DNA from: Allacma fusca
Lineage: Eukaryota > Arthropoda > Collembola > Symphypleona > Sminthuridae
Direction of reading: 5' to 3'
Assembly: GCA_947179485.1 (NCBI GenBank)
Contig: OX359249.1
Span: 5,704,001 to 5,768,000, forward strand
DNA length: 64,000 bases
Each line of letters starts with the position of its first letter. Within the stretch, counting starts at the first letter, position 1. The position numbers and the translations under genes are program-made. A model generated the notes under the pieces. That model did not search any database and was not told the DNA's origin. It was given only the letters and a program-made list of their open reading frames with translations. Positions 46,387 through 60,970 of this stretch are shown here, one piece after another.

Positions 46387-49300
46387 CAGAGAAAAAAAAG
46401 ATACGAAAAGTTTAAAAACAGGGAACACAAGACAGGAAAAAACTTTTGGAAACATAAACCAGGAAAAGAGTCCATGAAAAATATGAGCTACTTCTGAGGA
46501 GGAAATGGATACAGTGCTCTCTCCCTATCCAAAAAAATCCCCAGGTTTTACTCCCAGACTTACAAGCTCTTATGGACAGGACCAAGTCAGCAATTATTTA
46601 AACAACAGTTAAACAGGAATGGGCTCCGGCGCTGCTGACGCTAGGACAAAAATCCCCTTAAATTAAACCCACCTCTCCTACAACGCATAGTGAATTGTAA
46701 AATCTCCTACGAGTAGATATAGAAGTTGTACACAATTTTTTTTTGCCCGTTAAAACGAGATGTTATTACCTATCTATATATGGGACAAAAATCCCCAGTC
46801 CCTTATAATGGAATTTAACTGTAGACGCAATATTTACTATTATTGGGGCAAAAAAAAAAGCGATTCCTTGGAAATCCCCCAAAGATATTTGATACACGGA
46901 TTGTAATAGGGATGGAGTCAGAGCCAGAGTCCACTGTACAAACACTAAGCATTTATTCCGCCTACTTTTCTCTCAAATATAGTTCTCCAAGAAAAAACTC
47001 CAGTGCAAAAACTTTATCCAATGTATGCCTACAAGAATGAATGAATAAATGAATGAAAAGTTACATATGGAGAGGGACGAGTGCTCACAATCAGCATATC
47101 GTGTGCGAGTTGTTAAGTCTCCAGTTTACAGAGCCGAGAGATAGGACAAGGTCTACAGTACGCTCCCTATCTCACAAACACTCATCCAAAAAAAAAAAAT
47201 CCATCCTCTGACAATTGGCCAAATTCCTGTCAGGAGCATGAAAATAACATTAGGTTAAATGGAGCAAGTCCTCAAATGTTTTTATCATCTTGAGACAGGG
47301 CTCCTCCAGAAAGGGGATCCTTCCAAGAGAGAGTCCACTGGAGACAATTGAGTTCCAAGGAGCCCCAACTATTTCTGCCTTACGTACATATGTATCTATG
47401 TATGTACATACACACGTATTTATCTCAATGATAAAAATATAGTTTATATCTCCCTATATACATAAAGGATAAATGTGACAGAGCCCGTGTTTACAAGAAG
47501 CTAAATAATATTATTTTTTTTCCTCTTGAAAAAACTTGGAAACTTTTCCTCTTCCTTCTTTTCTCCTCTTTTTTCCCCCACGCTTTATTCTTCAAATTGA
47601 TGGACATCTCCATATTTTATTTATTTCCTCTGTACACCAAAATATTTCCATCCAAGCCAATAATATTTTCATCTTTTTATCCTCCGTCTCCGCCCCGCTC
47701 AAAGAACATGTAAACATGTGAAAGGCATATCAATAAAGAAAATTGACAATTATTACTTCTCCTTGCATATAGCTCTCCATTTCCAAGGAGTCTCAACTTA
47801 AATAACATGATTTAGTGGGGAGGGAGCTGTGAAGGGAAAACATTTTTTTTTCTTTAGAGCTTCAAATCTAAGATAGTAAAACATTTGAGGATTTACATCC
47901 CGAGCTTCCTATTCTTTTTGTTAAACATTCTTCCTATACTGTAAGTACATAGTTACCTTGGACTAGTCAGTTCAACCCACCCCCCCCCCCACCCCTATGA
48001 AGAATCCCCAAATAAGATTATTGTATGTACAGTGTCAAAAATAAAGTAGATCCCTGGTTTCAATCATATTTCATTTTAGTATTTTCTTCGTTTAACACTT
48101 TTTAAATTTGTTTCGTTTTGAAAGGGTTAGATTTTATGCGTGAGATCGTATGCCTGAAATTTTGTGAATTTTAGGGGTACTATTAAGAAGACGCTGTACA
48201 GTAATCCGTCAGTGTTACCTTCCAATTCCAAGAGCCTATATGTGACTTGACAAGTATACTGAGAATCTTGTGGGAGTTGGTGGATTTTTGTACACTTGTG
48301 CCAAAGGGCTGCTTGAGCAGAGGACTATCAATTTTCGTGCAGGGACGAAAAACAAGCACACACGCCTCCTTTTTTTTCCTATCATTTCCGGTCTCAAATT
48401 CAACTGCACAAGTAAGTGGGGCAAGGAAACACAATCGTCTCTGGGAACACGTCCCGTGTCTGCCTTTCAAAGAAAGTCAATCTCTCTCGAGAAATTGTAG
48501 ACGCAGCCAGGAACGACAAAGCAACATGTTGCTCGTTCCAGGAGGAGGGCTGGTCCTCCAACGGTTTACTTTACAAAATCCATAGGTAACCCTCACAGAT
48601 AGAAACCCAGAGATTTTTTAGGGTTATTCTCCGAAAAAATACAATCCACTCCCGATCCCTGTAATGACATTGGAAATCAACCCTTTTGTAAAGAGTTGAG
48701 GGGAGGGTGTCATATTTTCAAAATACTTGGGAATGATAATAATAATTAATTATTACTCCCATCGTCCCAAGAGAATCAATAATTTTTTTGTGAGTTCTTC
48801 AGCCTGAAATAATTATTCAAATTGTGTAATAATTATATTGTAGAGGAGCTCTTATTGCGAAAATACATTGTCATTATTTGGGAAGGCCGCTATACCTATG
48901 GTTGTGGAACAAGGAAATCAAGGAAGGGATAATATAATAATTCCAGGGATGCTGTAATAGAGAGAGTGGACTGTGATCAGGGAGGGAAAGGTCTCTCTTT
49001 GGAAATATCTGGAGCAGAAAGGGAATCTTATTTAATTGACTAAAGATGTGTGTGTGTGGAGAGGATTACGGGAGACGAAATTAATGATTACTTTGCTCCG
49101 AGCCGACACGCATAATAAATGAAAATGATTAAGTACGCGTAAGAGGAGTACATCCTACTCAGGGATTGGTTTCAATCAGAGGGGAAATAATAGGAGAGAT
49201 GTCTATATATAACCACACTATATGCGGACGTTCCAGAAAAAGAGAGAGAGGAAAAGACTTTGAGGCAAACGGAATAATAAAAAGTTGATTCATTAATTTT

Positions 49301-49794
49301 CCTCTTTCCTTTCTATCATCTCCATAATATTAGAGTCGTTATCAGTGAGATGCTCTCTTTAATCCTAAAAGAGCACGCATTGAACTTCACTTCCATTATG
49401 TGACTTATGTATCTATTCATTTCAACATATTGTTCTCCCTTCACTCTGTACAGCGGCTTAGGAGGCAAATATCTTCCCTTATTGAGGTTGATTTTTATTA
49501 ACTAGCGTAATAGTCATTTTTCCTATGCTTTACAATAGAGTCGTCTCTTGTTATCAAGACTCCACACATCCCCATCAAATTTTTTCAATATTATTTTATG
49601 AAATGCCAAATTGGTAAATGTAATGGTATGAACATTGAATCAATGTTAAGTGTGTTCCAGAGCCTGCTGACTGACAGGGTCATTCTAAGCTCCTTAAGAC
49701 TTCGTCGAATACTGTAAAGACCTAATTTTGTTATATGTTAAAGTGCAGTCGACTGTGCTAATAAAAAGCGTCACTTTTTCCGGTTGTTGCCGTG

Positions 49795-50055
49795 ATCCTC
49801 CAGTGGTTAGAAAATGCTATGGGGAATTCTTGTGGATAAGTAATCCTATGGGGAGATTCTAGTGGTTAGAAAATGCTACTGGAAATTCTTGTGGATAGGT
49901 AATGCTATGGGGAGATTCTAGGAGATAGGAAATATTATAGGGAGATTCTAATGGATAGGAAATATTATGGGGGAAATCTGGAGGGTAGGAAATGTTATGG
50001 TGAGATTCTAGTGTTTTGAAAAGGTTTTGAGGAAATGTGTGGAAAAATTCCAGTG
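49795..50055. repeat. About 30-bp tandem repeat, roughly eight units
   Basis: The unit is approximately GGTTAGAAAATGCTATGGGG followed by AGATTCTAGT, with variants GGATAGGAAATATTATGG. Units diverge progressively toward the right end. It is non-coding. Confidence 0.8.
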
Positions 50056-51282
50056 GAGCTTTGACTTGGACTGTATTTGGGGATGTGGGGTCCGTGTGTC
50101 CTTTGATACACGGAAGCTTTGGTTGGGGTATTGAAATCCATTGTGGGCTGAATTAATTATGTTCGAATTTCTTCTTAGTTTTATGGTTGATTTGCGTAAT
50201 ATAATTTGACGTTGAGGTTCCTTTGATCCGAACTATTAATACGGAGGGCTTCTTTGATAGGCTTCCCCCTTTGTGACTCGGCTTGAGAACGTAGGAGGGC
50301 TTTTGGAGGTTTGCACGGATTTAATTTCCATAATGGCATGTTAGTAGTGTTCGGCTGAGGGAGACAAAAAAACAAGAAAGTTAGATTTCATGTTAATCAG
50401 GCATTTCCTAGTAAACATTAGCTCATTCATTACTCATTCCTTTGTTTATTATTCTTACCAGCGGAGTCATTACGCTATGAGTCTTCCTTATGTAACTGGA
50501 TTGTGTACACAGGGTCCCATAAAACATTTTCTACAACTGCTGTAACGAGACCATGTACCAGCAAAAATAATTGTAAAAAATTGTTTCACCCGTTCCCAGA
50601 TTTTATTAAAGTTGCTTCATTAAACCACGGGAATAATTTCGGGTCAAAAACGATACCAACCAAAATTCGGTATTTTACAATGCCAAGAGTAAACATTTTC
50701 TTTGGAAAAATTTGTAAACATAAAATAGACACTGGACAACAAAATCCGCCAGTTTTGAGTTTGACTTCCAAAACAAAAATTCTTTGTATTGACCTCTGTC
50801 AAAATTTGAGGTCAACGGGGTCATAAAAAATAAATTCGGATTTTTTAAGGAATCTGAATGCAACATTTTGGTTCATGTGCAATTGGGACAGTGGCAATTA
50901 ATTCTCCGTAGCTAGGCTTCCTCCAGATGTTATAAAATATGCTTCATTGACCCCGGTAAAAACTTGATGTCCAAGGGTAATGGAATGATAAAGGATTCGA
51001 ATTTCGGTTAATTTAAGAATTTCAAGGATTTTTTATTCTTGAAAAACTAAATGAAAGTTCTTACAAAATCCTAGTATCAAAGATCTGGGTAATAAAGGTC
51101 ACTCCCGCGTATATAATTAGGTCAATGTAAATAATGTGTACAAAATCCATAAGAAATATTTTTGACCGAATGAGGGATTTTAGGTTTTCAAATGTGACTC
51201 CCTGTGGTTGGCGGGAAGAGATGAACCCACCTGTACGGTACGACGTTAAATGATTTTGGGATTGCGCAAGTGAAACCCAGTA

Positions 51283-51417
51283 CAGGGACTTTCTTATAAC
51301 GTACAGTCTCGGGCCAGCGGATATGTATCTGTAGCCTAATTAGCTTGCAAAATTATTATAAGAAAATCCGACGGGATTAATATAGCTATAGCCGGTCCTT
51401 ATAGCGAGTGTTACCTG
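51283..51417. mobile_element. Short MITE with TA on both flanks
   Basis: A 135-bp element has the left end CAGGGACTTTCTTATAACG; the right end complement is CAGGTAACACTCGCTATAAG. TA lies outside both ends (51281-51282, 51418-51419). There is no coding capacity. Confidence 0.6.
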
Positions 51418-52320
51418 TACGTAATAATTTGAGTTTCTAATTTCCTGTGCACGTTTTCCCCACTCTACTACGCGGTTCTGATCTCAAACGTTTTTACGCT
51501 GTCAAAGACGCAATTTGCCAAGTGAATACGACGTCATAGAGAAGTGGAAGCTCCGCATGGAACGAAGCAGTAATAACATGGCATTGATCCCGTCATGTGT
51601 AGATAGTTGTATACTATATTGTATACTTATATATATAGATATATATACAATGTATGGTAAACAATTCTGCATGCAAATTGATGTCCTGCATGAAATCCTA
51701 TGGAAATACGTACTGGAGGATCCCAGAGCACTGACTTTGTAATTATGCACAGTATGTACATATATCTATGGCCACCTGAGATCTGAGATGTTGAGAAATG
51801 GGGGATTTCGAAACATATGAGTATTTCTCATATTGCAATCATAGTGGATCAAATACTCACAATCAGATAACCCTCATCTCCCTTCGGCTTCTTCTTGCAT
51901 CATGTAAACATTTAGCTCCCACGGTAAAATCATTTTTTTTATTTGTTCTTGGTAAAAGCTTATCGAAGAATTTCGGAACAATCTTTTTTACGCCTCATTC
52001 CGTTGCTCCTTCTTTGATAAGCATCACATCACTCCAAAGATGCAATCTTATTTGTGTCATCATTTTCATACTTGTCACTTCATTTGACAGATCTCTATAA
52101 AGTTTCGTACACTTTTCTTTGCTGAATTTCATACACTGGTTGTTGCAAATCATTTTTCTCCCCCTGTCTCATATCACGAATGGGTTAAAAAAATATGCTG
52201 ATTATCCTGTTTTGTAAAGAAATTTCTTTCAGATTTTTTGGAATTTGTTTCATTCCACTGGCCCAAAGTGGGGCAAAGACAGATTATTTTTGGAAATGGG
52301 AATTTTTGGATTAGTTTCTA

Positions 52321-52545
52321 TTCAAACCAATGTTTGTTTTCGGTTAAGTTCCTATTCAAACCAATGTTAGTTTTCGGTTAAGTTCCTATTCAAACCAATG
52401 TTAGTTTTCGGTTAAGTTCCTATTCAAACCAATGTTAGTTTTCGGTTAAGTTCCTATTCAAACCAATGTTAATTTTCGGTTATGTTCCTATTCAACCCAA
52501 TGTTAATTTTCGGTTAAGTTTCTATTCAAACCAATGCAAATGTTT
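52321..52545. repeat. 34-bp tandem repeat, seven units with exact spacing
   Basis: TTCAAACCAATGTTAGTTTT followed by CGGTTAAGTTCCTA starts at 52321, 52355, 52389, 52423, 52457, 52491 and 52525. The middle units are identical and the outer ones carry single changes. It is a young minisatellite in non-coding DNA. Confidence 0.95.
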
Positions 52546-55493
52546 TGTAGTTTTTATAGTCAAGTGGGAGTTCTATCAAAAATTATTTATGCCGCCCCTA
52601 TAATTCTTAGTTAAAGCACACTTTACACAAAGTCAATCCTTCCGTCAATAATACCAAACCAGGGAAACGATCCTCCTAACTTTAAAAATGATGAACATTT
52701 GCTCAAAACTCTCCAATAACAAATTAACTACTTTGGACCTGTCATCCACTAATTTGTTTTCCCTCCCCTAGTGCAAAAAAATCGATGCCTACAAAATTTT
52801 GCAATGTTATTCCAAAAGATACTCAATAAGAACTCAATCATTAACTTTAATACGAGCTCACTAATAATTTCCTCGGTCAATCATCTGACTATGTAGAGCA
52901 AGGAAGATGCTAACTAAATTTGTGAAGTGGAATCAAGGGGAAAGAGCGACGCCACGATATTCGATCAAGAGTGACATAAATATACTTAACAGGATTTCCG
53001 GAGCTTTCAAATTCCAAACGCATCCTCTCTCTAAATTCCAATGTACGTAATGTACAGGAAAATCTCGTTATATATAAGAGACTGGAGAATTGTTTTCCTT
53101 CTCAAATCTAACCCCTGCCCTGTAATCATTTTCTTACACATTTTGTAAAATTGTGGCGTGATCCCTTTTTGAATCCTATGTCCCGCACAAGGTGATTTAC
53201 CTTAATATTTTAAAAATTAATAGAATAATTTAAAAAAATACAAATTTTAAAATCTAAACACGATAGAAAATATACAGTTGACAGGAAAATGACCGTCCAG
53301 ACTACTAAGTAAAAGTACCATAACAAAACACATGCTATTTCCATTGAAGCACAAGCATGGTAGCCAAGACTCGTGAAATTAGATCTGTAGGTTGAGAAGT
53401 TTCATTTGGGATTTTCAAGAGATGGTGAGGATGAGATTGAGATAAAGTGAAAAACCTGTAATCCTTTTCACTCCATGGAGATGAGGAACGTCCAGCCTTG
53501 AACTTCCCAGCAGGTCATTCCCTTCACTGTGTAGTCACAACCATCCCGTAATGCTTATCATATTGAGTCTTCCTATCATTTCTCTATCCTGAGGATATGA
53601 ACCTTGCCAATTATCATGCATGTCACTGTAGTCATAATCCTCTCCGGCACTACTACTTTGATCGTCAGTAATTATTACACAAAGCCCATATATGCCAGCA
53701 GGGACTCCACACGTCTCTTATGTAAATTTATCATCTGGCAATTCATCCATCAAATTATTTGCAAGGCTCTGTAATATGCAGAAGATGTCATACTCAATTC
53801 TTTATGAAGGCAGGGTTCAAGTAAATATTTTCTATGATGGATCTTCCCCATACAATGAACCCTCTGTCTACAGTACAAGAGACCTCCTTTTTTCTCTTTT
53901 TGGCCAAAAACAATTCCAACAAATTCCCATCCATCCCAAAATAAATTCCCAAAGTACTAAAAGCAAACATAGGTCTCGTTATAAGGGATTGATATCCTCC
54001 GCCCCCTCAAGCTAATCCTCCGGGGAAAGGTATCCCAGGGAAAAATGTTCTCTCCGATAAAAATCACCTGTCCCCATGGAAATTACCCACACAGAGATTT
54101 TTTTTCCTACAAGCGAAAGTTACGGTGGGAAATAAAAAGGAGAAAAGACTCCAGTTGAGGAATACTAATGATCTAAATAATAATTATCATTCGGGTTTGG
54201 ATTGAGAAAACTTCGATAGGATTACAATTCTTGTGATATTTGATCCTGATAAAAATCACTCTCTCTTCCTCATCCCTGGCTTGCCCCAGGAAGATGAGTC
54301 AAGATGAGTCCTTCAATGAGAGGGAAAAAAACCAGGAGTTGAATAACCATCGGGAATTCCTCTTGGAACTCTCCCTCAGTTTTCACAATATCGAAGGTCG
54401 GACTTATCCCTTTTTTTATTTCAACGTCTCCGTCTCTGTAATCAGATCGTCTTTTAAAAATTAATGGGATCTGTGTATAGTAGAGACTGTGGAGGACGAT
54501 GGGAGATGCTACTCCAACAGAAGTCATACCACAGGAATTCCTATGCAAATACATACAAACACTTGTATGCATTTGGATACAGTCACCTCTCGCTCTACGG
54601 AAGGACCTCAGGAGATCACCCTCCCTGTCACCCAAACATTCCGGTACATTCCCATTTACCACAATGCAAATTTCTTTCAAAGAACATATGTAATTACCTA
54701 CATGGAATAATAAAAACCAATTTTTTCTCGTGTTGACAATTAAGGGGAATCTTATAAGCAGGGTTGTAATAGCTTTAGGAATTATAAAGTGCGAATTAGC
54801 ACTTCAGTAACTTGCATGCTAAATACTATTTTAATTGTAACTTTTGATTTGTTTTTACCAAAATTAGGGAAAGTCTCTTTAACGAGATTCGACTGCATAT
54901 TTTGTGTCTATAGTTTCCTTTTGAGGACTTGTGGTTTAATTGGAAGTTGGCTTACGAAGATTTCCCTCTTTCTTTCTCTCCCTCCCCCCAAAAACAATCC
55001 CCTGTTTTCCCGCTTGGGCCTGTCTCCTTAAATTATTTCATCCTCAGGAATGTGTTCACGGATGAAAAAAACTAAGTGCATACTTAAGGACTGGATTTAG
55101 TGTGGCGATCCCGTCCCAGCCTCTCAGTTTTTGACAAGATATATTTGTCCACACTGTGGAAGCTCTCTTTTATGGGGGCTGTGCGGAGTGTCTGTGTGAC
55201 TGGGACTCTGGGCTTGTGTGTAGGGGTACAGTTGATATTTAAGAAGCTGGAGCTCCTTAGAAATGAGTTAATTTGTTCCCGTCGGAGTTTTCATCTGAAA
55301 ATACCCAAAAAACTCATATGCTTCCTATAAATTAGGAAAAATAGTTTCAAAAACAGAAGCTCATTCGGAGCTGATCGTAAAAATGTCTTGTTCCACTTTT
55401 CCCGTCCCATTGCGGCTCCCTCAGATTTCTCTTTCCAAACTAACGAGCTGTCCTCTCCTTTTCGAGATATTCTGTCAATAGTAAATTTGTGTG

Positions 55494-56010
55494 CAGTGCC
55501 CTCCCTTTATAACGGTGCCTCTTTCCATGACCATGAGAAAAACTGAAAATCAAATGTGAGGCTTGTATGCAAAAAAAAATCGGGTTACATATTATGTTTG
55601 TAGGAATTCGGCTGAGCATTATTTCTGCTCTGGCAAGGATGGCTGTTATAACGAGAGTTTCCGGGATGGAGCCATTTAGCAAAAAAAAACAGGTTTGTTT
55701 TGCTATGCACAAGAAATTATTCTAGTAATTTTAAGAGCAGGTGTAAATCCAATGCTGGGAGGTGAAGGAAGTCTGTTATAACGAGAGGTTATTGTATGGG
55801 CTGTCAATAGGGGAAAAATAACAGGGATATTTACACAACAGGGAAAAGAAAAGTCTTTCCAGGGAGCTGCTATGACTAGAGTCCGATGAGAAGACTTTTA
55901 CCAGTAAAGAGACAAATTTTATAGGAAAGGAGACATTCAAAAGTATAGACTCGCATGAGGGACGAAATCCCGTTATAAGGGGGTCTGTTACAGAGAGAGT
56001 GCACTCTAAT
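55494..56010. mobile_element. Cluster of overlapping MITE fragments
   Basis: A left end CAGTGCCCTCCCTTTATAAC at 55494 is followed by three right-end-like sequences: GGCTGTTATAACGAGAGTTT near 55641, GTCTGTTATAACGAGAGGTT near 55772, and GTCTGTTACAGAGAGAGTGC with ACT near 55983. This suggests nested or repeated insertion. Exact boundaries cannot be assigned by eye. Confidence 0.5.
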
Positions 56011-56439
56011 GGATAACAAGCTGACATTCCGGAGTCCTGAGAGGATCCCATCCCTGTCGTCACTGTCACTTGATTTTTAAAAATGATTTCGGGAAGGATC
56101 TGAGACTGAATTTGGGAAATTATTATCCTTCGACCTCAACGTGTTTTACGGCTCTCGTCATCCACAGATCTCATGATGGACTGATAACAACAACAAGGAA
56201 CTACTTTTAAGTAGCCGGTCGAGCTTCCTTTTTATTACGCGTTTGTTTGCCTTTCCGTGTTCTTACTTTTGGTCACATTCCAGCCGTCGTTGTTCCTTCT
56301 AACCCACAATCCTTTTATGTACCTATGTCAATGCACTCTTTACATCTCTAACTCTAAAACATACGGCTTGTCAGATTTCCTTTTGTCAATTTGGACTCCG
56401 TAGCAGAGCTACACCCTCAAGGTCAAGTAATACTTGACA

Positions 56440-56900
56440 AGTGAGGGTCAAGTGGAGATCGAGTTTGAGTTGATATTTTTTATATGTGTCATGGTTCAAG
56501 CTTGGAAATTTTATTTCTTCTGTAAATTACATCTGATTGAAGAGTCACAAGTTCATCAGGTCAAGGTTGAACTTGAAAATTAATAATTTCATTTGAAATT
56601 TAAATTAAACTTGAATTAATAATTCAACTTGAATTCATAACTTTACTTGAATTAATAATTGAATTTAGAATTAAAATTAAATTGGAAATTCAATTTGAAT
56701 TCATAACTTTACTTGAATTAATAATTAAATTTGAAATTCAAATTAAATTGGAAATTCAATTTGAATTCATAACTTTACTTGAATTAATCATTAAATTCGA
56801 GATTGAAATTAAATTTAAACTCGACTTGAATTTAAAATTAAACTTATGGTCAAACTTAAATTTAAACCCCGACTTGAAATTCCATTAAATTGAATATGAA
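56440..56900. repeat. TTGAATT-rich block with a 66-bp tandem repeat
   Basis: CTTTACTTGAATTAATMATT recurs at 56641, 56707 and 56773, giving a 66-bp period; each unit also contains AATTGGAAATTCAATTTGAA. The left part of the block (AAGTGAGGGTCAAG, GAGTTTGAGTTG) resembles the TTCAAGT-type sequence at 3.5-4.4 kb. Confidence 0.85.
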
Positions 56901-59900
56901 TCCTGCAAATAAGAACCAAAATACAATTTAAAAAAAAATGAGCAAACAATTCTCTCACAACGAGGACCCCTCTAATGACAGGTCCCTTACAACGAGACAT
57001 CTCCTACACCAAGATGTAAATGGAAGAGATGATGAGTGCTTAATTAATTGCTGGAAGGGATTATGCCGAGGCTGAGACAGATCGTGAGGAATGTTGAGAG
57101 GTTGGAAGCGACAAAGAATAGAAATAAAAGGTGGACTTGTCCTCCCTGCAAGATAACAAGGTTCATTGTGGACAGATTGAATAGTTAAAATGGATAGGAA
57201 GACTTAATGGTGTTGGAGTGTGAGAGTTACGGAGGTAGAGATCCATGGAATGGCGGGGGATGGAAGAGATAATTGTGAATGGAGGGAATATTTTCCGACA
57301 GACACCAAAAATTTCACATGGAAAAGGACACACCCTCCCCGCACACTAACGCTCCAAAGTGCCAACAACGCCAGCTGAGCAATTAATCTAGTCTCATTAA
57401 AAATCCATTGATTCGCCAGTTTTTTCCCGATTGAAAAAGTCCCAATTAATTATTCCATCGTCATTTATTTTCAACTGTCACACTTTCCAAAGGATACAAA
57501 AAAAAAACACTAGTCTTTTTCTCCGCTCAAAACCTCGGGCGACACAACGGAGTCCCAGTCTCTTTTATGCCTAATTAATAGCATTGAGGGTGGCTTTCCC
57601 ACCATGTCCCCGGAACAATTTTTCAGAGCGTCCTTCCGCTTTTACAATTACATCCCACACATTTTATCTCCCTAGCTAAATGGTCCATGTAATGATTTCA
57701 ATGTCCCTTATTAAAAGATTCCCTACGACAAAAACTCTACTATAGGCAAAAAATTTGGATTTAATAAAGAAGGGCGTACAGGAGCAACTGGAGCTCAACT
57801 CTATCATAGCTATAGGTTTAACGGAGGGCTGTATTTAAAAACAGCATCCTAAAATTTGGGGCAAAATTTAACTAAAAGTTGTTGAAATCAGTTACAGAAA
57901 AAAACTGTCCTTCAATCTAGTGTTCATCCAAATTTTGGCTGGTAAAAATACACTTGCAAAACTGATCCCATTTGTATATCACAGGAATATTAAATTCCAA
58001 AGGTTTTGATGCTAACATTTTTCCTACCAACCCAGTACCTGGGAAAATATTGAGGGCAATTTTACATATGTACGTAATGAAGAAGGGACACTACAAAAAA
58101 CGTAACCTCGATTTTGGTGGAGCCCCGTTACATCGCCTTTGACAACAACTTTGGCGTAATCCCATTCATCCTCAAATGTGTTGAGAATAAGAGAGGGACA
58201 GAGTGCGGGGAAGAGTGTGAGTTGAGACTGGGGACATCAAAGAGGGGGAATTTCTTTGATAAAAAGATACTCATCGATGGATCATAATGTAAAATTTAAG
58301 GGTTATTCAATTTACTTTCAAACTTACTCGGGATTGGGGTTGAGAGAGTTCCAGCCGCAAAGACCCGATTTCCTGGGATTCTCCTCTTTAATAAAAACCT
58401 GTCAATTCTAACTTACTTCCTTTGTGGGGAAAGTCCCTATAGTCACTTTCAGGCTGTAGTGGACCCCCTAATAAAAATTTATTTACTAGGAGTAAAGCTA
58501 TTTTTTAAATAATAATTATAACTCCTATATTATTTTTAAAAAAATTAAATAAAATTTTTTTTTTCGAAGTTGATCCTCCAGAGCGAGATTGAATAGGTAA
58601 TTATAGATATGTATAGAGAGAGGAAGAGGATTAGGTATGGAACTTCTGAATGGGATTTTACGGGAGAGTTGATGGAGAAGAAGGAAATAAAAGTGAGGAT
58701 ACTCCTGCAATAAAAAACATGTAACAAATCCTCTCCTTCGCCCTTCCTTTCAGTTTCATGAGCTTGACAGACATAAGAAGATGAGGAAGGTCGTAGGATT
58801 AAAACTCAAATGAATAGATAATGTGACTGAATAAAGTTCATGAACTATTTTCACTTGTGTCGTTCCCAAAGCCTACATTTCCAAGGGACTTAACTCTCTG
58901 TCATTTATGTATCTATGTACATATTTATTTTGACATTTATGCAATTACAAGTACAACAGCCCTAACCAACGAGAGTTTATTTATAGTCTTAGTTTAATCA
59001 CACTTAATTTTTTAAAATTTATTTTAGAATTTGCTCAGTTGGGAAACAAATTTTTAAGAAATTTTGAGGGGGAGGGGCTGCTCTGAGAAGGGTGTCTGTC
59101 CTAGGAGAGTGTGACTGTATAAAAAGACACACACCCGTCAAATGGGACCAGCACGGGCCTATAGAATCTAAAGGGATCACATCAACCACAGCCTGGCCCT
59201 ATTGTTCCGACTCATAAAAAAGGATATTACAATCAAAAGTATCATTGTACAATGACATGGTCATGTGTGGGATGGTGCAAAGGGAGAAATCATATTACAG
59301 CATGTGCTCCTCCACGTCAAATCCCCATTTCCTGACTGAGTGAGGACACTCGGCCCAGTTGAGACATCTTCAATTTCCAAAGCTACAGAAAATATTCCCC
59401 ACATTATAAAAACCCACAGTCAAGAAATAGATACCCCTGTGGATGTGATCCCAATGATCCCGAAGTGTCCCAATAGTTTACGCCCGTAAAATCCTACACT
59501 CTCCCTATGAGTCTCAGAAGGGACCCTCCCCCCCTATCATAAAATTGACACTTGACTGGAGTCTCGCTATAACGGACCCCCCCCCCTGTAAGGACTCCTT
59601 CAGGGTGAAATTTTAACCTGTACCAGTCCCTCTTATGAGAATTGTGTCTACAATGTATAGTCTCTTTAGTACGGACCTCCTCATAAAATTACAGACAAAA
59701 TAATATAGAGAAACTGTCCAGTAACCATAAAAATTCGGATGCTTACAAGTGCGAAATTGTTCCTGTCAAGTGTCCACTGTACCCTTGTCTAAGGAGATTT
59801 GTCTAGATGAGAGGAGATCATTTGGTTTCATTGGTGAGGATCTCTCCCGTGGTTCTCAAGACCACTAAAAGGACTGTCGGAGACTGAGGAGCTCTTGAAG

Positions 59901-60970
59901 GAATCAATGTGATCAATTAAGAGTTTTATTGGGACTGAGAGCGAGGAGGACGGAGATTGTGTATGTATGTGTGGAAGGAGAGCTTGTTGTCTAATCCGAA
60001 CTTAAGCATTTGAATTCATAGGTCGACCCTCTTTTTGTTAAATTAATTCTTCTCTTGATCCCTCTCCCGCTCTGTTCTTTTTTTCTCTCTTTTAAGAGAG
60101 TGTCAAAGTCTGAGGGAGATGCTGGAAAAAAATACTTTTGTTGTTCAAGTTCTCTGCAGTCATTGTACATTGTTTAAGTGTTGTTTAAGGCTCAACGGAA
60201 ATATTATTTCTCAGCCCAAGTCAACACTCCTCACAATCACACAATGGATTATTTCTCCCCTAAATTTATCTGAATACATTTTAGTATCACAGACCCCCTT
60301 TTTTTTTACATACGAGCATTGACTTTGGAGAGGAAAAAAATATTTGCACATCACCTCTGAAGGAATGAATTCAAAATAGGAATTCTTTTTATAAGGGCCA
60401 AATAACAAGAGGATTTCATAAATTCACCAGAGCTATTTCTTTAATTTTATTCCTATTTAAATTAGTGTTGTCACAAAAACGGATTCTCAAAATTTGCTTG
60501 CACTCTGAGGGGCGCTCCTTCATGGAGAGTGTCAATAACTGTGCTATGGACTGTGCCCTTCCGCTTCGGATTTAAAGCTCTTTGTAATGCATTGAGAGAG
60601 AGAGTGGGTCATTCGAGAGATTAAGTTAGTTTGACTTCAGGCTCAACAGTCGGATGCGGATCTGTAACTCCCCTTTGCTTGTTACAGTAAAATTTGTCCA
60701 GAACGGACCCATAGTATTTTGTATTGGATCTCAAATATTTAGACGCAGCCCCGATTGAGATACATTAATAGTTTTTGAGCTGATGGAGAGCAAGGGCTTG
60801 GAAATATCCCACATTTAGGTACAGTTCCATAGGCGGATCTTATAAAGGGAACTCACAGCAGACGCTGAAAGTCTCAAGTATCCACAGCTCCTACTGCCAA
60901 TGATGATCTGTTCTTGTGCAAGGATGCGGGAGGGATTCGAGGGGCAATTAAGATCAAGCTTGTCAAAGGA

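Larger units (their letters stand above)
37591..49790. other. Intergenic, MITE fragments and microsatellites
   Basis: No gene recognised. MITE ends include CAGTGAAGTCTCTCTATAGC at 37591 and right ends near 39385 (AAAGAGAATGGACTGTAC), 40599 (TATAGAGAGAGTGCACTG), 42888 (ACTCTTATAGCGAGAGGG), 43618 (GTTACAGTGAGAGGTGACTG), 44771 (GTTGTAGGGAGGGCTGACTG) and 48955 (GTAATAGAGAGAGTGGACTG). A 25-bp T-rich run is at about 38926-38950. Confidence 0.5.

Noticed and set aside
50503-50826. 107-codon + strand frame
   Set aside because: It lies in the repeat-like 50.5-51.2 kb stretch, has no recognisable domain, and no sign of splicing.
52321-52545. Regular direct repeats considered as CRISPR
   Set aside because: The repeat units are contiguous with no unique spacers.
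54270-54680. 136-codon minus-strand frame
   Set aside because: No homology is recognised; several overlapping frames exist on the other strand, and there is no splice or promoter support.
56682-56888. 68-codon frame of alternating LEIQFEFITLLELIIKFE
   Set aside because: It is a translation of the 66-bp tandem repeat, whose period is a multiple of three.
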